Source: Schizochytrium sp. TIO01
Taxonomy: Eukaryota > Sar > Bigyra > Thraustochytrida > Thraustochytriidae
Length of the DNA: 64,000 bases
Direction: 5' to 3'
NCBI GenBank assembly: GCA_004764695.1
Contig: SMSO01000037.1
Span: 3,656,337 to 3,720,336, forward strand
Shown here: positions 1 through 8,222 of the stretch, in pieces
Position numbering within the stretch: position 1 is the first letter of the stretch
Layout of the letters: the number at the start of each line of letters is the position of its first letter
The notes under the pieces: model-generated
Seen by the model: the letters and a program-made list of their open reading frames with translations, nothing else
The model's database searches: none
Told to the model about the DNA's origin: nothing
Position numbers and translations under genes: made by a program

Positions 1-319
1 TACAATTGCAAGCAGGTAAATGAAGCAAGGAGCGACGTTTGCTCATATAGAACGGCTTGTCAGAGACATTTCAAAGTTATTGCTGACCTGGTCACACCAA
101 AACAAAGCTAAAACCTCAAAAAGCAGTAGAAAAAAAAAGCTATACGAATAAGACGTGCACATGCAAATAGTAAAATTAATTCAAAATGCTAGGAAGATAC
201 GAAAGTAAGGTAGAGATGATCTCACATCTTTTCAACCCTTGCTCCTTTTCATTAACTCAACTCCTGAGGAGGAAGGATGACAAGACTTTAAACTTGCCAA
301 ATTCAAACACAACTTATTT
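1..319. other. AT-rich flank, no gene seen
   Basis: No coding potential was recognised. This is presumably the 3' untranslated or intergenic stretch downstream of the minus-strand FAHD1-like gene. Confidence 0.5.
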
Positions 320-1012
320 TTAAAGCTTAGGAAGAGTCTCCATGCCAACGAAGGGGCCGGCTTCAACCTTGAAAGTCATCTCACGGTCATATTCATCATT
401 GACACCATTGCAGCCAAAGGTTACGGTATCGCCTGGGTTCATGGGACCAACACCAGAAGGAGTGCCAGTAAGGATGATATCACCCTTCTCAAGGGTCATG
501 GAGTGAGTAACAGCAGTAATGAGCTGGGCCACATCAAAGACCATATCTGCAACAACATTGCGCTGACGCTCCTCCCCATTAATAGAAAGCCAAAGCTCAA
601 TCTTCTTTGGGTCGGCAATCAACTCCTTCGGAATGAATGGACCAAGCGGGAGGAAGGTGTCGAAGCCTTTAGCTCGGGACCACGGCAGCTTCTTACTCTT
701 GGCCTCATCCTGAAGCGTGCGACCAGTAATATCAACAGCAATGGCATATCCGGCCACATGGTCAAACGCCTCTTTGAGCGGCACCCGGGATGCTTTATCG
801 CTGCCAATTACTACAGCGAGCTCGATCTCGTGGTGCACCTCACCAACTCCCTGAGGAAGAAGAATCGGATCCGGCATTTGCACAATGCTGTTGGCTGGCT
901 TAAGAAACCAAAACGGGTTCTTAGGGAGCTCATTCTTCAACTCCTTGGCATGGTTTACGTAATTGCGACCAATTGCAACGATTGTGCGCGGGCGAGCTGG
1001 AAATCCCTTCAT
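320..1012 (-). CDS. FAHD1: FAHD1-like acylpyruvase / oxaloacetate decarboxylase (FAH family)
   Basis: A 230-residue protein of the fumarylacetoacetate hydrolase C-terminal family, about the usual length for FAHD1 (human about 224). FAHD1 enzymes are Mg/Mn-dependent, hydrolyse acylpyruvates and decarboxylate oxaloacetate, usually in mitochondria. Visible signatures are the opening IVAIGRNYVNHAKEL, the metal-ligand segment VHHEIELAVVIG (residues about 59-70), DITGRTLQDEAKSKKLPW in mid-protein, and the C-terminal GDIILTGTPSGVGP. The start is an ATG placed exactly where the family begins, so there is no room for a long mitochondrial presequence. The protein ends in Pro-Lys-Leu, which resembles a minor peroxisomal PTS1; this is speculative. 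Single exon. Confidence 0.92.
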   Translation of the reverse strand: MKGFPARPRTIVAIGRNYVNHAKELKNELPKNPFWFLKPANSIVQMPDPILLPQGVGEVHHEIELAVVIGSDKASRVPLKEAFDHVAGYAIAVDITGRTLQDEAKSKKLPWSRAKGFDTFLPLGPFIPKELIADPKKIELWLSINGEERQRNVVADMVFDVAQLITAVTHSMTLEKGDIILTGTPSGVGPMNPGDTVTFGCNGVNDEYDREMTFKVEAGPFVGMETLPKL

Positions 1013-2207
1013 TCTGTATGTCCCTGTACTATCTTCTGCACTTGAAATGCAAGACTCTCTCGTTTGCCTGATCTACACCTCGAAGCAAAGGTATCAAATC
1101 TAATCTTGGGGAAAGTAGACCGGTGATTGCTTTCGGGTCAGCTTGAGGTCAAACCTGCTTCTCCTCTGGGGTCTATCCCAATCAAGATTAAGTTTTGTGC
1201 GCAGGAATCAACGAAGAGCCAATCTTATCTCTAAGCTTTTATTCCTGCTACTACAACATAGCAATGCCAAGATCTGCGTGTAAGCTCTGAATCACATTTC
1301 TATCAAAAGAACCCGCGTACAAACCCTCTCTATATCATATTTATAGATTATTTGACCCGCGAAAGAATACTCTGGTACATATAATAAAAGCACATATCCA
1401 GAGTCTGCTCGCCTCGCCACGGCCGAGCATTCTCGCTAATTCAAGGATATCCTGTACTTCTCTATACAAATTCGCAATTGTAGGTCGGTATGTATACCAT
1501 AAATGCTCAAGACGGAATAGCCACCTTTGAGACAAAGTAATGTGCAATTCGCATTGGCCCTTGGCGCACTATCACAACTTACCGAAGACGTCTTGAGCAT
1601 CTCATAAGGAGGAGCTTGCAGATGTGATTTCTTGAAGAAGTTCTATTCTGGCAGTATCAAAGTTATAGCCTCTTTTCTTCTTTAAGTTCTCAAGAATTGT
1701 AAAGTTACACATAGATGAATCGAGATTTTTAACTTTCATTGTTGATCGTATCAGAAATAGATACATCCTTTTATATATGTAATCTCCATCACTAGAGCGT
1801 GCTTTGTCCCAAGAGTAAGAGCATGAACCAAACAATTACAGATATAATGTTGACGCTTTCTTCCTCGATTTCATTGTTCTCTCTGAAAGTCTCAATATGC
1901 CAATGCGAAAAGAATACACATCATAGCTACTATTAGTAAACTACTAACATAATAATTTCTTGCTATAATCAATTAAGAGGTGTATATGACGCAATAGTTA
2001 TTATCTTCTATCTTTTTGTAGTCTTTCCGAAAGACACACGCGTGCACTTGCGTCGTCGTTCGAACAGAGCAAAATCCTTGAGCGCTTGCAAGAGGCGAAT
2101 TACAGTCCGTACCTGAGTTACGGAAGTCTTGGAGCAGACGCTGCTGAGGATCTCTTTGTTGCCAGTGTTACCAGCCAATAAACACTCATTGATACGGCTT
2201 TTTCACC
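1013..2207. other. Divergent intergenic region, no gene seen
   Basis: It lies between the minus-strand FAHD1-like gene and the plus-strand 3-oxoacyl-CoA reductase, so it should hold both promoters. Only short frames without family resemblance occur. The sequence is AT-rich from about 1700 to 2030. No TATA box could be assigned with confidence. Confidence 0.5.
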
Positions 2208-3158
2208 ATGCAGGAGCACCTTCTTCACGTTTTGGCCGCATTTGGCGCTCTTTACCTCGGTAAGATTGGCCTGAGCCTCTTGTGGTCGCTCTCGCAGTCG
2301 CTTCTTTCAGGTGGAGGCAAGAATCCGACCAAGTATGGCAAGTGGTGTGCTGTCACTGGAGCCACTGATGGCATTGGCAAGGCCTTCTGCCTTGAAATGG
2401 CTAAGAAGGGCATGAACGTCCTTCTTATTAGCCGCACTGAGAGTAAGCTCGTGGAGTGCAGCAAGGAGATCGAAGAGGCTTACCCGAACGTGCAGACCAA
2501 GCATCTTGCTATCGACTATTCCAACTTTGACCAGGCTGCTCAAGACAAGGTTGCTAAGACATTTCAGGAGCTCGATGGCGGTCTTGGCGTGCTTGTTAAC
2601 AACGTTGGCATGTCTTACCCCTTCCCTCTTTACTTTCACGAACTCTCTGACGAGGATGTTCGTGGACTTCTTGAGCTCAACGTGACCTCAACCACTCTGA
2701 TGACTCGCCTTGCGCTCCCAATTATGCTTGCTCAGAAGAAGGGTGCTATCCTTAACATCGGCTCAGCAGCTGGTCTTCACCCCAGTCCGCTTCTCGCTCT
2801 TTACAGTGCTACCAAAGCCTTTGTTGAATACTTTTCGTACTCCCTTCATACCGAGTATGCCTCGAAAGGTATCGATGTTCAGTGCCACGCACCGCTCTTT
2901 ATTGTCTCCAAGCTTTCCAAGTTCAAGAAGCCAAGTGCATTTATTCCGACTGCTGAAGACTATGCGCGAAAGGCCATGACCACCCTTGGTGGTGCTCCCG
3001 TGGTTTCTCCTCACGTACCTCATAAAGTTGCTTCATACCTCATGGATTGCGTGCCTGAGTCCCTCATCCAGTCCTTTTCCCTTAAGTACCATCTCAGCAT
3101 TCGTGCCAAGGGCCTCCGCAAGCTGGCTCGCGAGGAGGAGTCCAAGAAGTCCAAGTGA
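2208..3158 (+). CDS. HSD17B12: Very-long-chain 3-oxoacyl-CoA reductase (HSD17B12/KAR type)
   Basis: A 316-residue classical short-chain dehydrogenase. It catalyses the NADPH-dependent reduction of 3-oxoacyl-CoA, the second step of each microsomal fatty-acid elongation cycle, in the ER membrane. There is an N-terminal hydrophobic segment (about residues 5-28), the cofactor loop TGATDGIG (about 50-57), NNVGMSYP, a catalytic Ser in NIGSAAG and the catalytic pair in YSATK. The protein ends in KKSK, a canonical C-terminal KKxx ER-retrieval signal that supports the stop. The ATG sits in a TCACCATG context. Length matches the family (about 310-330). Such an enzyme would support the very-long-chain PUFA synthesis for which thraustochytrids are known, which is an inference about the host. 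Confidence 0.93.
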   Translation: MQEHLLHVLAAFGALYLGKIGLSLLWSLSQSLLSGGGKNPTKYGKWCAVTGATDGIGKAFCLEMAKKGMNVLLISRTESKLVECSKEIEEAYPNVQTKHLAIDYSNFDQAAQDKVAKTFQELDGGLGVLVNNVGMSYPFPLYFHELSDEDVRGLLELNVTSTTLMTRLALPIMLAQKKGAILNIGSAAGLHPSPLLALYSATKAFVEYFSYSLHTEYASKGIDVQCHAPLFIVSKLSKFKKPSAFIPTAEDYARKAMTTLGGAPVVSPHVPHKVASYLMDCVPESLIQSFSLKYHLSIRAKGLRKLAREEESKKSK

Positions 3159-4172
3159 AGCCAAAGCGAGCTCGATGATGAAGTTGATCATTCCTCTCAC
3201 GAGCAAACGCAGTTGTTACCTGTATGATCAGATCACCAAATTTACTTTGCTGAATGACAAAACATGAATAACCCTCTATTTTTCTTTTCCTTTTTTCTGT
3301 TAGGGTTGTCCAAAGAAACAAAAGAACATTTACTGATGATTAAATTCTTATAAGGAAGCAATCTTATGGTGAATAAATACACCTTGTACTTTTTCTACTG
3401 TACATCTGAATTTTACTTTCCAAACCACTGTTTCGTCGAAGTGGAAATTCTCTCTAAAACTACCATGCGATTTTCGAGGGTTTCTCTTATCCACCTCCCT
3501 CTTTCTCCAACCAGAACGTTTGATTTCCTACGAATACATGTATCAGAATCAACTAGTCAATTGTTATGCATACTCTGGACTTTCTCCTTGCACCAGTTGC
3601 TTATTGTGCGCTCTCAGGATTTCCTCTACTTGTTCATAGAATATGTCCAGGCCCTATACCTATAGAAAGCGGTTTCCACTTCTCCTCAAAAAAAATTCTT
3701 TTTAGTAATGGTCGTTGCACATTTGTCTATCTAATGGCCTTATTTCAAACATACTTCAATCGATAGTAAGTCACACTCTGTCAAGCACATCAGGGTGTAT
3801 GTATGCTCTGTGCCTAGGCTTCGGTCCAACCACGCTATCTTCAGGTATCTATCATGTCCATTTGGTGGCCTCGCTTCTGTTCTAAAATCGACCCTATCAA
3901 ATACAGCAAATTCAAGAAACAAGCTTATTACTAGTAGGCCTATCAGAAAAGAAAAGATCTGGAGCACACACTATAGGCTATTGTATCTTAAAGTGACTTA
4001 TACATACTCACACAGTCGAATAAGGTGGACATAAGTGAGTTATGGCCCAGTAATGCTCTATGGCGGTCGTTGGCGCCGCAAGTCATTCGAATCAACCAAA
4101 GTATTCTGATCATAAGCAGACTCTCATCAGCAGCGCGGCATCAGGTGTTCTGCGGCGTGAAGATCCACAAAT
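3159..4172. other. Intergenic region, no gene seen
   Basis: AT-rich sequence between two plus-strand genes. It should contain the 3' end of the reductase transcript and the promoter of the nucleoporin gene. Short frames here have no recognisable domain. Confidence 0.5.
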
Positions 4173-5885
4173 ATGACCTTTAGCTTTGGTGGCAGCAAGG
4201 GCGCCACTTCCGGCGGCTTCAGCTTCGGCAACTCGTCGTCTTCATCCACCTCAGGAGGTGGCGGAGGTTTCTTTGGGGGCAGCTCATCAAGCTCATCTAC
4301 CGGCGGTGGCCTCTTTGGTGGCACCCCGTCGGCAGCAAAAACCTCCGAAGGGTCATCAAACTTGTTCGGAAGCACAACACCGGCACCGGCTCAGAGCAGC
4401 AGCTTTGGCAGTACCCCGTCGGGGTCAAGCTTTAGTTTTGGGGGCGCTTCTGAGTCCAAATCCGGGGAGGCCAAATCTGCAGATTCGACTTCGGCGTTCT
4501 CTTTTGGAGCGAGCAATTCGTCGAATACTACTTCAGGATCTTCCGGATCAGGCGCGACGGGAAGTCTGTTTGGAGGAGGTTCCGCTCCTGCTGCAGAGAA
4601 GGCGGGATCGTCGTCATCAACGGGGTTTTCGTTTGGAGGAGGATCCGCTCCTGCTACAGAGCAACCTGCAGAGAAGGCAGGATCGTCGTCATCAACGGGG
4701 TTTTCGTTTGGAGGAGGATCCGCTCCTGCTACAGAGCAACCTGCAGAGAAGGCAGGATCGTCGTCATCAACGGGGTTTTCGTTTGGAGGAGCCAGCGGCA
4801 CCAGCACCAACACTTCAGGTCTTTTTGGAAAATCCTCAACTGAAGAGAACAAACCAGCAGACTCTTCCGCTGCCTCTGGATCTTCTGGAGGTGGCCTCTT
4901 TGGCGGTAGTACCACTACCACTGACAGCGGGGCCTCGTCTGGAACTGGTGGTCTGTTTGGAGGGTCAACGAATGCAAAGAAAGATGAGGGCGTGAGCTTT
5001 GGTGGCGCCTCCACAAACGCATTTTCAACTTCTTCTTCCTCATCCTCATCTTCTACTTCAGGTGGTCTCTTTGGTGGCAATAGTTCAAAGACTGATAGTA
5101 ACTCTTCCGGCTCCGGCAATCTCTTTGGAGGTTCATCCAACGACACAAACAAAGCAAAGGATGAAGGTTCAGCAAACGTTTTTGGCTCCACTTCAAACAA
5201 TAACAGTGCATCAACTGAGCTTGTGCCTGCTGACTCCCAGGCAGATAACCGTAATGCAGCCTCAGCAAGCGCATTACTTGACTTGAATGGCCTTACTATT
5301 GAGCAGGTAGTTACCAAATGGAATCAATCTCTGCAGTCCCATATCGACAGTTTTTCTGAAGCAGCTGACCAGGTCAAGCGTCGTGATGTTCTTCTATTGG
5401 AAAACCAAAAGCGCATCACTCAACTTGCCAAGGAAGCACAGATCCTCAAGTCCTCTCACTCGAACCTAAAGACTGATTTAGACTCAGTCTGCGACTTACA
5501 GGTTGATTTGCACAACTCTCTCGAACAGCTCGAGCGTGAACTAGATAATCTTGAAATGGCCAATGCTGATCGCATCGACAGCAATGTTGACTCCGCCCGT
5601 CAGCAAGCATACGAAAAGGCATTTAGCCTCACCACACAACTCGACAATATGTCCTCCCAGATGAAGGAGATTATTGAAAAGCTCAACAAGTCTCATGACA
5701 CGAACGCCGAAGTGGAGTCTCCTGAATTTTTTGTCATGCAAATTCTTAATAAGCATTACCTCTCTCTTAACTGGCTCGAGAACACTTCAGCTCAGCTTTC
5801 GCGTGAGATCGACGTTACATCCCGCCAGGTCTCCCGGGTTCAAGAAAACACCCAAGCTTATGCAAGGTCTCTGCATCCTCGCTAA
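4173..5885 (+). CDS. NUP62: FG nucleoporin of the Nsp1/Nup62 type
   Basis: A 570-residue nucleoporin of the central-channel Nup62 (Nsp1) complex. Residues 1 to about 350 are low-complexity Ser/Gly/Thr sequence studded with GLFGG, FSFG and LFG motifs, the FG repeats that bind transport receptors. Residues about 370-565 form the Nsp1 C-terminal coiled-coil domain: it opens with LDLNGLTIEQVVTKWNQ and later has SPEFFVMQILNKHY and LSLNWLENTSAQL, which anchors the protein in the Nup54/Nup58 trimer. The FG part contains a 75-bp in-frame minisatellite, listed separately. One exon, and length is typical for Nup62 (about 520-740). Distinguishing Nsp1 from Nup62 is only a naming matter. Confidence 0.94.
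   Translation: MTFSFGGSKGATSGGFSFGNSSSSSTSGGGGGFFGGSSSSSSTGGGLFGGTPSAAKTSEGSSNLFGSTTPAPAQSSSFGSTPSGSSFSFGGASESKSGEAKSADSTSAFSFGASNSSNTTSGSSGSGATGSLFGGGSAPAAEKAGSSSSTGFSFGGGSAPATEQPAEKAGSSSSTGFSFGGGSAPATEQPAEKAGSSSSTGFSFGGASGTSTNTSGLFGKSSTEENKPADSSAASGSSGGGLFGGSTTTTDSGASSGTGGLFGGSTNAKKDEGVSFGGASTNAFSTSSSSSSSSTSGGLFGGNSSKTDSNSSGSGNLFGGSSNDTNKAKDEGSANVFGSTSNNNSASTELVPADSQADNRNAASASALLDLNGLTIEQVVTKWNQSLQSHIDSFSEAADQVKRRDVLLLENQKRITQLAKEAQILKSSHSNLKTDLDSVCDLQVDLHNSLEQLERELDNLEMANADRIDSNVDSARQQAYEKAFSLTTQLDNMSSQMKEIIEKLNKSHDTNAEVESPEFFVMQILNKHYLSLNWLENTSAQLSREIDVTSRQVSRVQENTQAYARSLHPR
4573..4790 (+). repeat. 75-bp in-frame minisatellite in the nucleoporin FG region
   Basis: Two almost identical 25-codon units encode GGSAPATEQPAEKAG followed by SSSSTGFSFG. 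They are preceded by a first 21-codon unit that lacks four residues. The near-identity at DNA level points to recent slippage or unequal exchange. Each unit adds one FSFG motif, so copy-number change would change the number of FG sites without shifting frame. Confidence 0.85.
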
Positions 5886-6223
5886 GACTATATTGTGTTG
5901 TCATGATTTCATCTTAGCCCACCGCCCCCTCAGAAGAAAATCAATAAACAAATGCATCATCAATTATCATAACTTTATGAATACATCAGCAACTCATACT
6001 CAACCTCCATATCCATTTCAGTCTCTTTTCATATGATATCATGATTCAATATCCTGCCTTGCAGCACTCTTCACTGAGCATCGGTGCAAGTTGGAGGTGA
6101 GATTCATTCATACACTATCAGTTTAAAACAGCAAATATTACAGGATTTAAGATGCTCAGAATACACTTCTCGTCTCTTCGTCAAAAAGTTCGAAACTAAC
6201 TTTAGCCTCCATGCTCACTATAC
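5886..6223. other. Convergent 3' intergenic region, no gene seen
   Basis: AT-rich spacer of 338 bases between two converging genes. It should hold both 3' untranslated regions. Nothing else was recognised. Confidence 0.5.
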
Positions 6224-7561
6224 TTAATCTCTCTTCCCTTTCGATAAGAATTTAGAATTAAAGATGAGAAACACGCTACACAGGCTCTGCACAATTCCAA
6301 GAAATTGAAAGACCTCCTCAAGCGAATAAACGGAGGTAAGATGCACTCCAAACCAAACCACCAAGTTTAAGGGGACGCGCATAAGTGCTGTAACAGATCC
6401 CATAACACCCACTGGAATGTGTTCTGCCCGTAAATTAGATGCCCAAGGCTCAAACGCTCCGCAGCAAATTTCGAATAGGCAAAAAGCTGCAAACAACCCG
6501 TGCGCAGGAGATAAAAACGCCTCGTTTGCTACAGCCCGGCTAGATAAGACAATACTTGCACCAAAACAACTTGCACTTCCTGTTACCAAAAGAATAAAGC
6601 CAGTAATAGAAAGGTTCGCAACACCACGTAGACGATTAAATAGTAGCCCTCCTAAAGAAAGTGCAAGCATCAACGAAGAAAAAAGTAGTTCGATTGGAGC
6701 TCTTGCTTTGCCATTCGATTCTCCAAGTTGAATAAATGAAGGTACCCACATGGCAACAAAGGTGTACATTGACCCTTCAAAACAAATTTGTGAGACTGCA
6801 ATGATCAAAATTGCTGGGTTTCTGACCATTTCTAGGAAGTCGGTACCATAACAACTTTTCTTTCCAGGCTGCTCGTTATGCCCATAATTTTCAGGCCAAT
6901 ATTGTCTGATATATATGCCAGCCGCTGCAGATATAACAAGTGCAAGTCTAAATGGGCCAATCTCGCCAGATACTTGGCGTAAGCCATGTGCCAATACTCC
7001 AGCAAGCACTGCAGATACGCCATTCATAATTGATGCCAAGGAGAACATCCGCGATAGACTTTCCGTGGGCAGTTCTTTTCGTTTATGTTCTGTGATGATC
7101 CAGCTTTCAAAGGCAGAGAATAATAATGCTGTCGAGATTCCGCCAAGGACACGGCCTAAAAGAAGGACTTTCATGTTTGGTATGTGCTCAAGGATCTGGA
7201 TGATCACCTCTAACATGCAATAAATAATCATGCCCTGTCTTCGACCATACCTATCAATCCAGGATCCTACAAATGTTCCAGCCAGAGCAGAGGTGAGGAA
7301 CCCTGTCACGAAGAGTATACCAACGTCCATTCCATAAGAGTGGTACAGGGTATACATGTTAGTGCCTTGAAGCCAATCTGCCAGACGAATCATGAAGTAC
7401 ATCGCAAGGTACTCTTTATGGACTGTGTTAAGCTTATAAGTGAAGTATTTGCTTTCTGGTGATGCTATTTTGGCCTTGCATGATTCGTTTTTTGTAGTGC
7501 CTTGGTTTAGAACGTGGCAGTTTGCTTTTCCACTGTTATAACTTTGCACAAAACTTGGCAA
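6224..7561 (-). CDS. MFSD5: MFSD5-like molybdate-anion transporter, 5' end incomplete
   Basis: A major-facilitator protein of the eukaryotic MFSD5/MOT2 family, reported to transport molybdate across the plasma membrane. Diagnostic stretches are ADWLQGTNMYTLYH, GRVLGGISTALLFSAFESWI, YWPENYGHN and CFEGSMYTFVAMWVP. About eleven hydrophobic helices follow. The frame is open upstream to 7564 but has no ATG before residue 54 (YLAMYF). That would cut off sequence that still aligns to the family, whose members start with one more membrane helix. A short hydrophobic-looking reading frame with an ATG at 7613 lies just upstream in another frame, so a tiny spliced 5' exon or a frameshift is likely. Coordinates give only the continuous homologous frame. 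Molybdate uptake feeds molybdenum-cofactor enzymes such as xanthine dehydrogenase. Confidence 0.8.
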   Translation of the reverse strand: MPSFVQSYNSGKANCHVLNQGTTKNESCKAKIASPESKYFTYKLNTVHKEYLAMYFMIRLADWLQGTNMYTLYHSYGMDVGILFVTGFLTSALAGTFVGSWIDRYGRRQGMIIYCMLEVIIQILEHIPNMKVLLLGRVLGGISTALLFSAFESWIITEHKRKELPTESLSRMFSLASIMNGVSAVLAGVLAHGLRQVSGEIGPFRLALVISAAAGIYIRQYWPENYGHNEQPGKKSCYGTDFLEMVRNPAILIIAVSQICFEGSMYTFVAMWVPSFIQLGESNGKARAPIELLFSSLMLALSLGGLLFNRLRGVANLSITGFILLVTGSASCFGASIVLSSRAVANEAFLSPAHGLFAAFCLFEICCGAFEPWASNLRAEHIPVGVMGSVTALMRVPLNLVVWFGVHLTSVYSLEEVFQFLGIVQSLCSVFLIFNSKFLSKGKRD

Positions 7562-8222
7562 AGGTTAAAGCACTGAGACCACCAAGCCAGCACCAGGCAT
7601 CGTGGTCGTCCATAGGCCTCGTCAACTTTACTTCGTCACTACGTTTTTGTCGTTTACGTTGCGAGTTACATTACTTATGATATTTTCGATTAACTAGTTA
7701 GTAGAGTTGCTATCTATGTACCTTATGCAAGAGAGAAGAGAAGCACCTAACAAAAATATATACCTGCTAGTACTACTACTTAGTACCTGTCTCATAGGTA
7801 CGTGGAAGCGGAATTCGATATTGCATTACCATCTTACTATTTGCTCCACGTGAGGAAAGTAAATTCAAAAAGTAAAAAGCGAAAAGACTCATTGGCATAC
7901 GGACGGTTCTATATTGATATTTAATTTATAGAGCTTAACACAGCTTTTGTTAAGTCTTAACTACAAAGAATCCCATGTTTATTCGTTCGATTATTGGAAA
8001 GTCGTTTAAAAGCAGGGGCTTTCGCGGCTATAGAAAGACATTAAAAAGGTAAAGCTCCCAAGCATGAAAGAGAAGCGCTGAAGAGCAAAAGTAGAGATTA
8101 GTTTGTGATAGTAATACGAGAATATATTTTTTCTTCAAAATTTCTACTACTCGATCAAGACATATAATAGCAGCAACAAAGCAATAAACTATACCTCACA
8201 CCATGGACATACGCAAGTTTTG
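7562..8222. other. Intergenic region between two minus-strand genes
   Basis: Bases 7565-7613 probably include the missing first exon of the MFSD5-like gene. The rest is AT-rich and carries no recognisable gene. It should contain the 3' untranslated region of CCR4 and the MFSD5 promoter. Confidence 0.4.

Noticed and set aside
4186-5317. Long overlapping frames on both strands of the nucleoporin gene
   Set aside because: They are shadows created by the biased Ser/Gly codons of the FG repeats. The nucleoporin frame explains the sequence.
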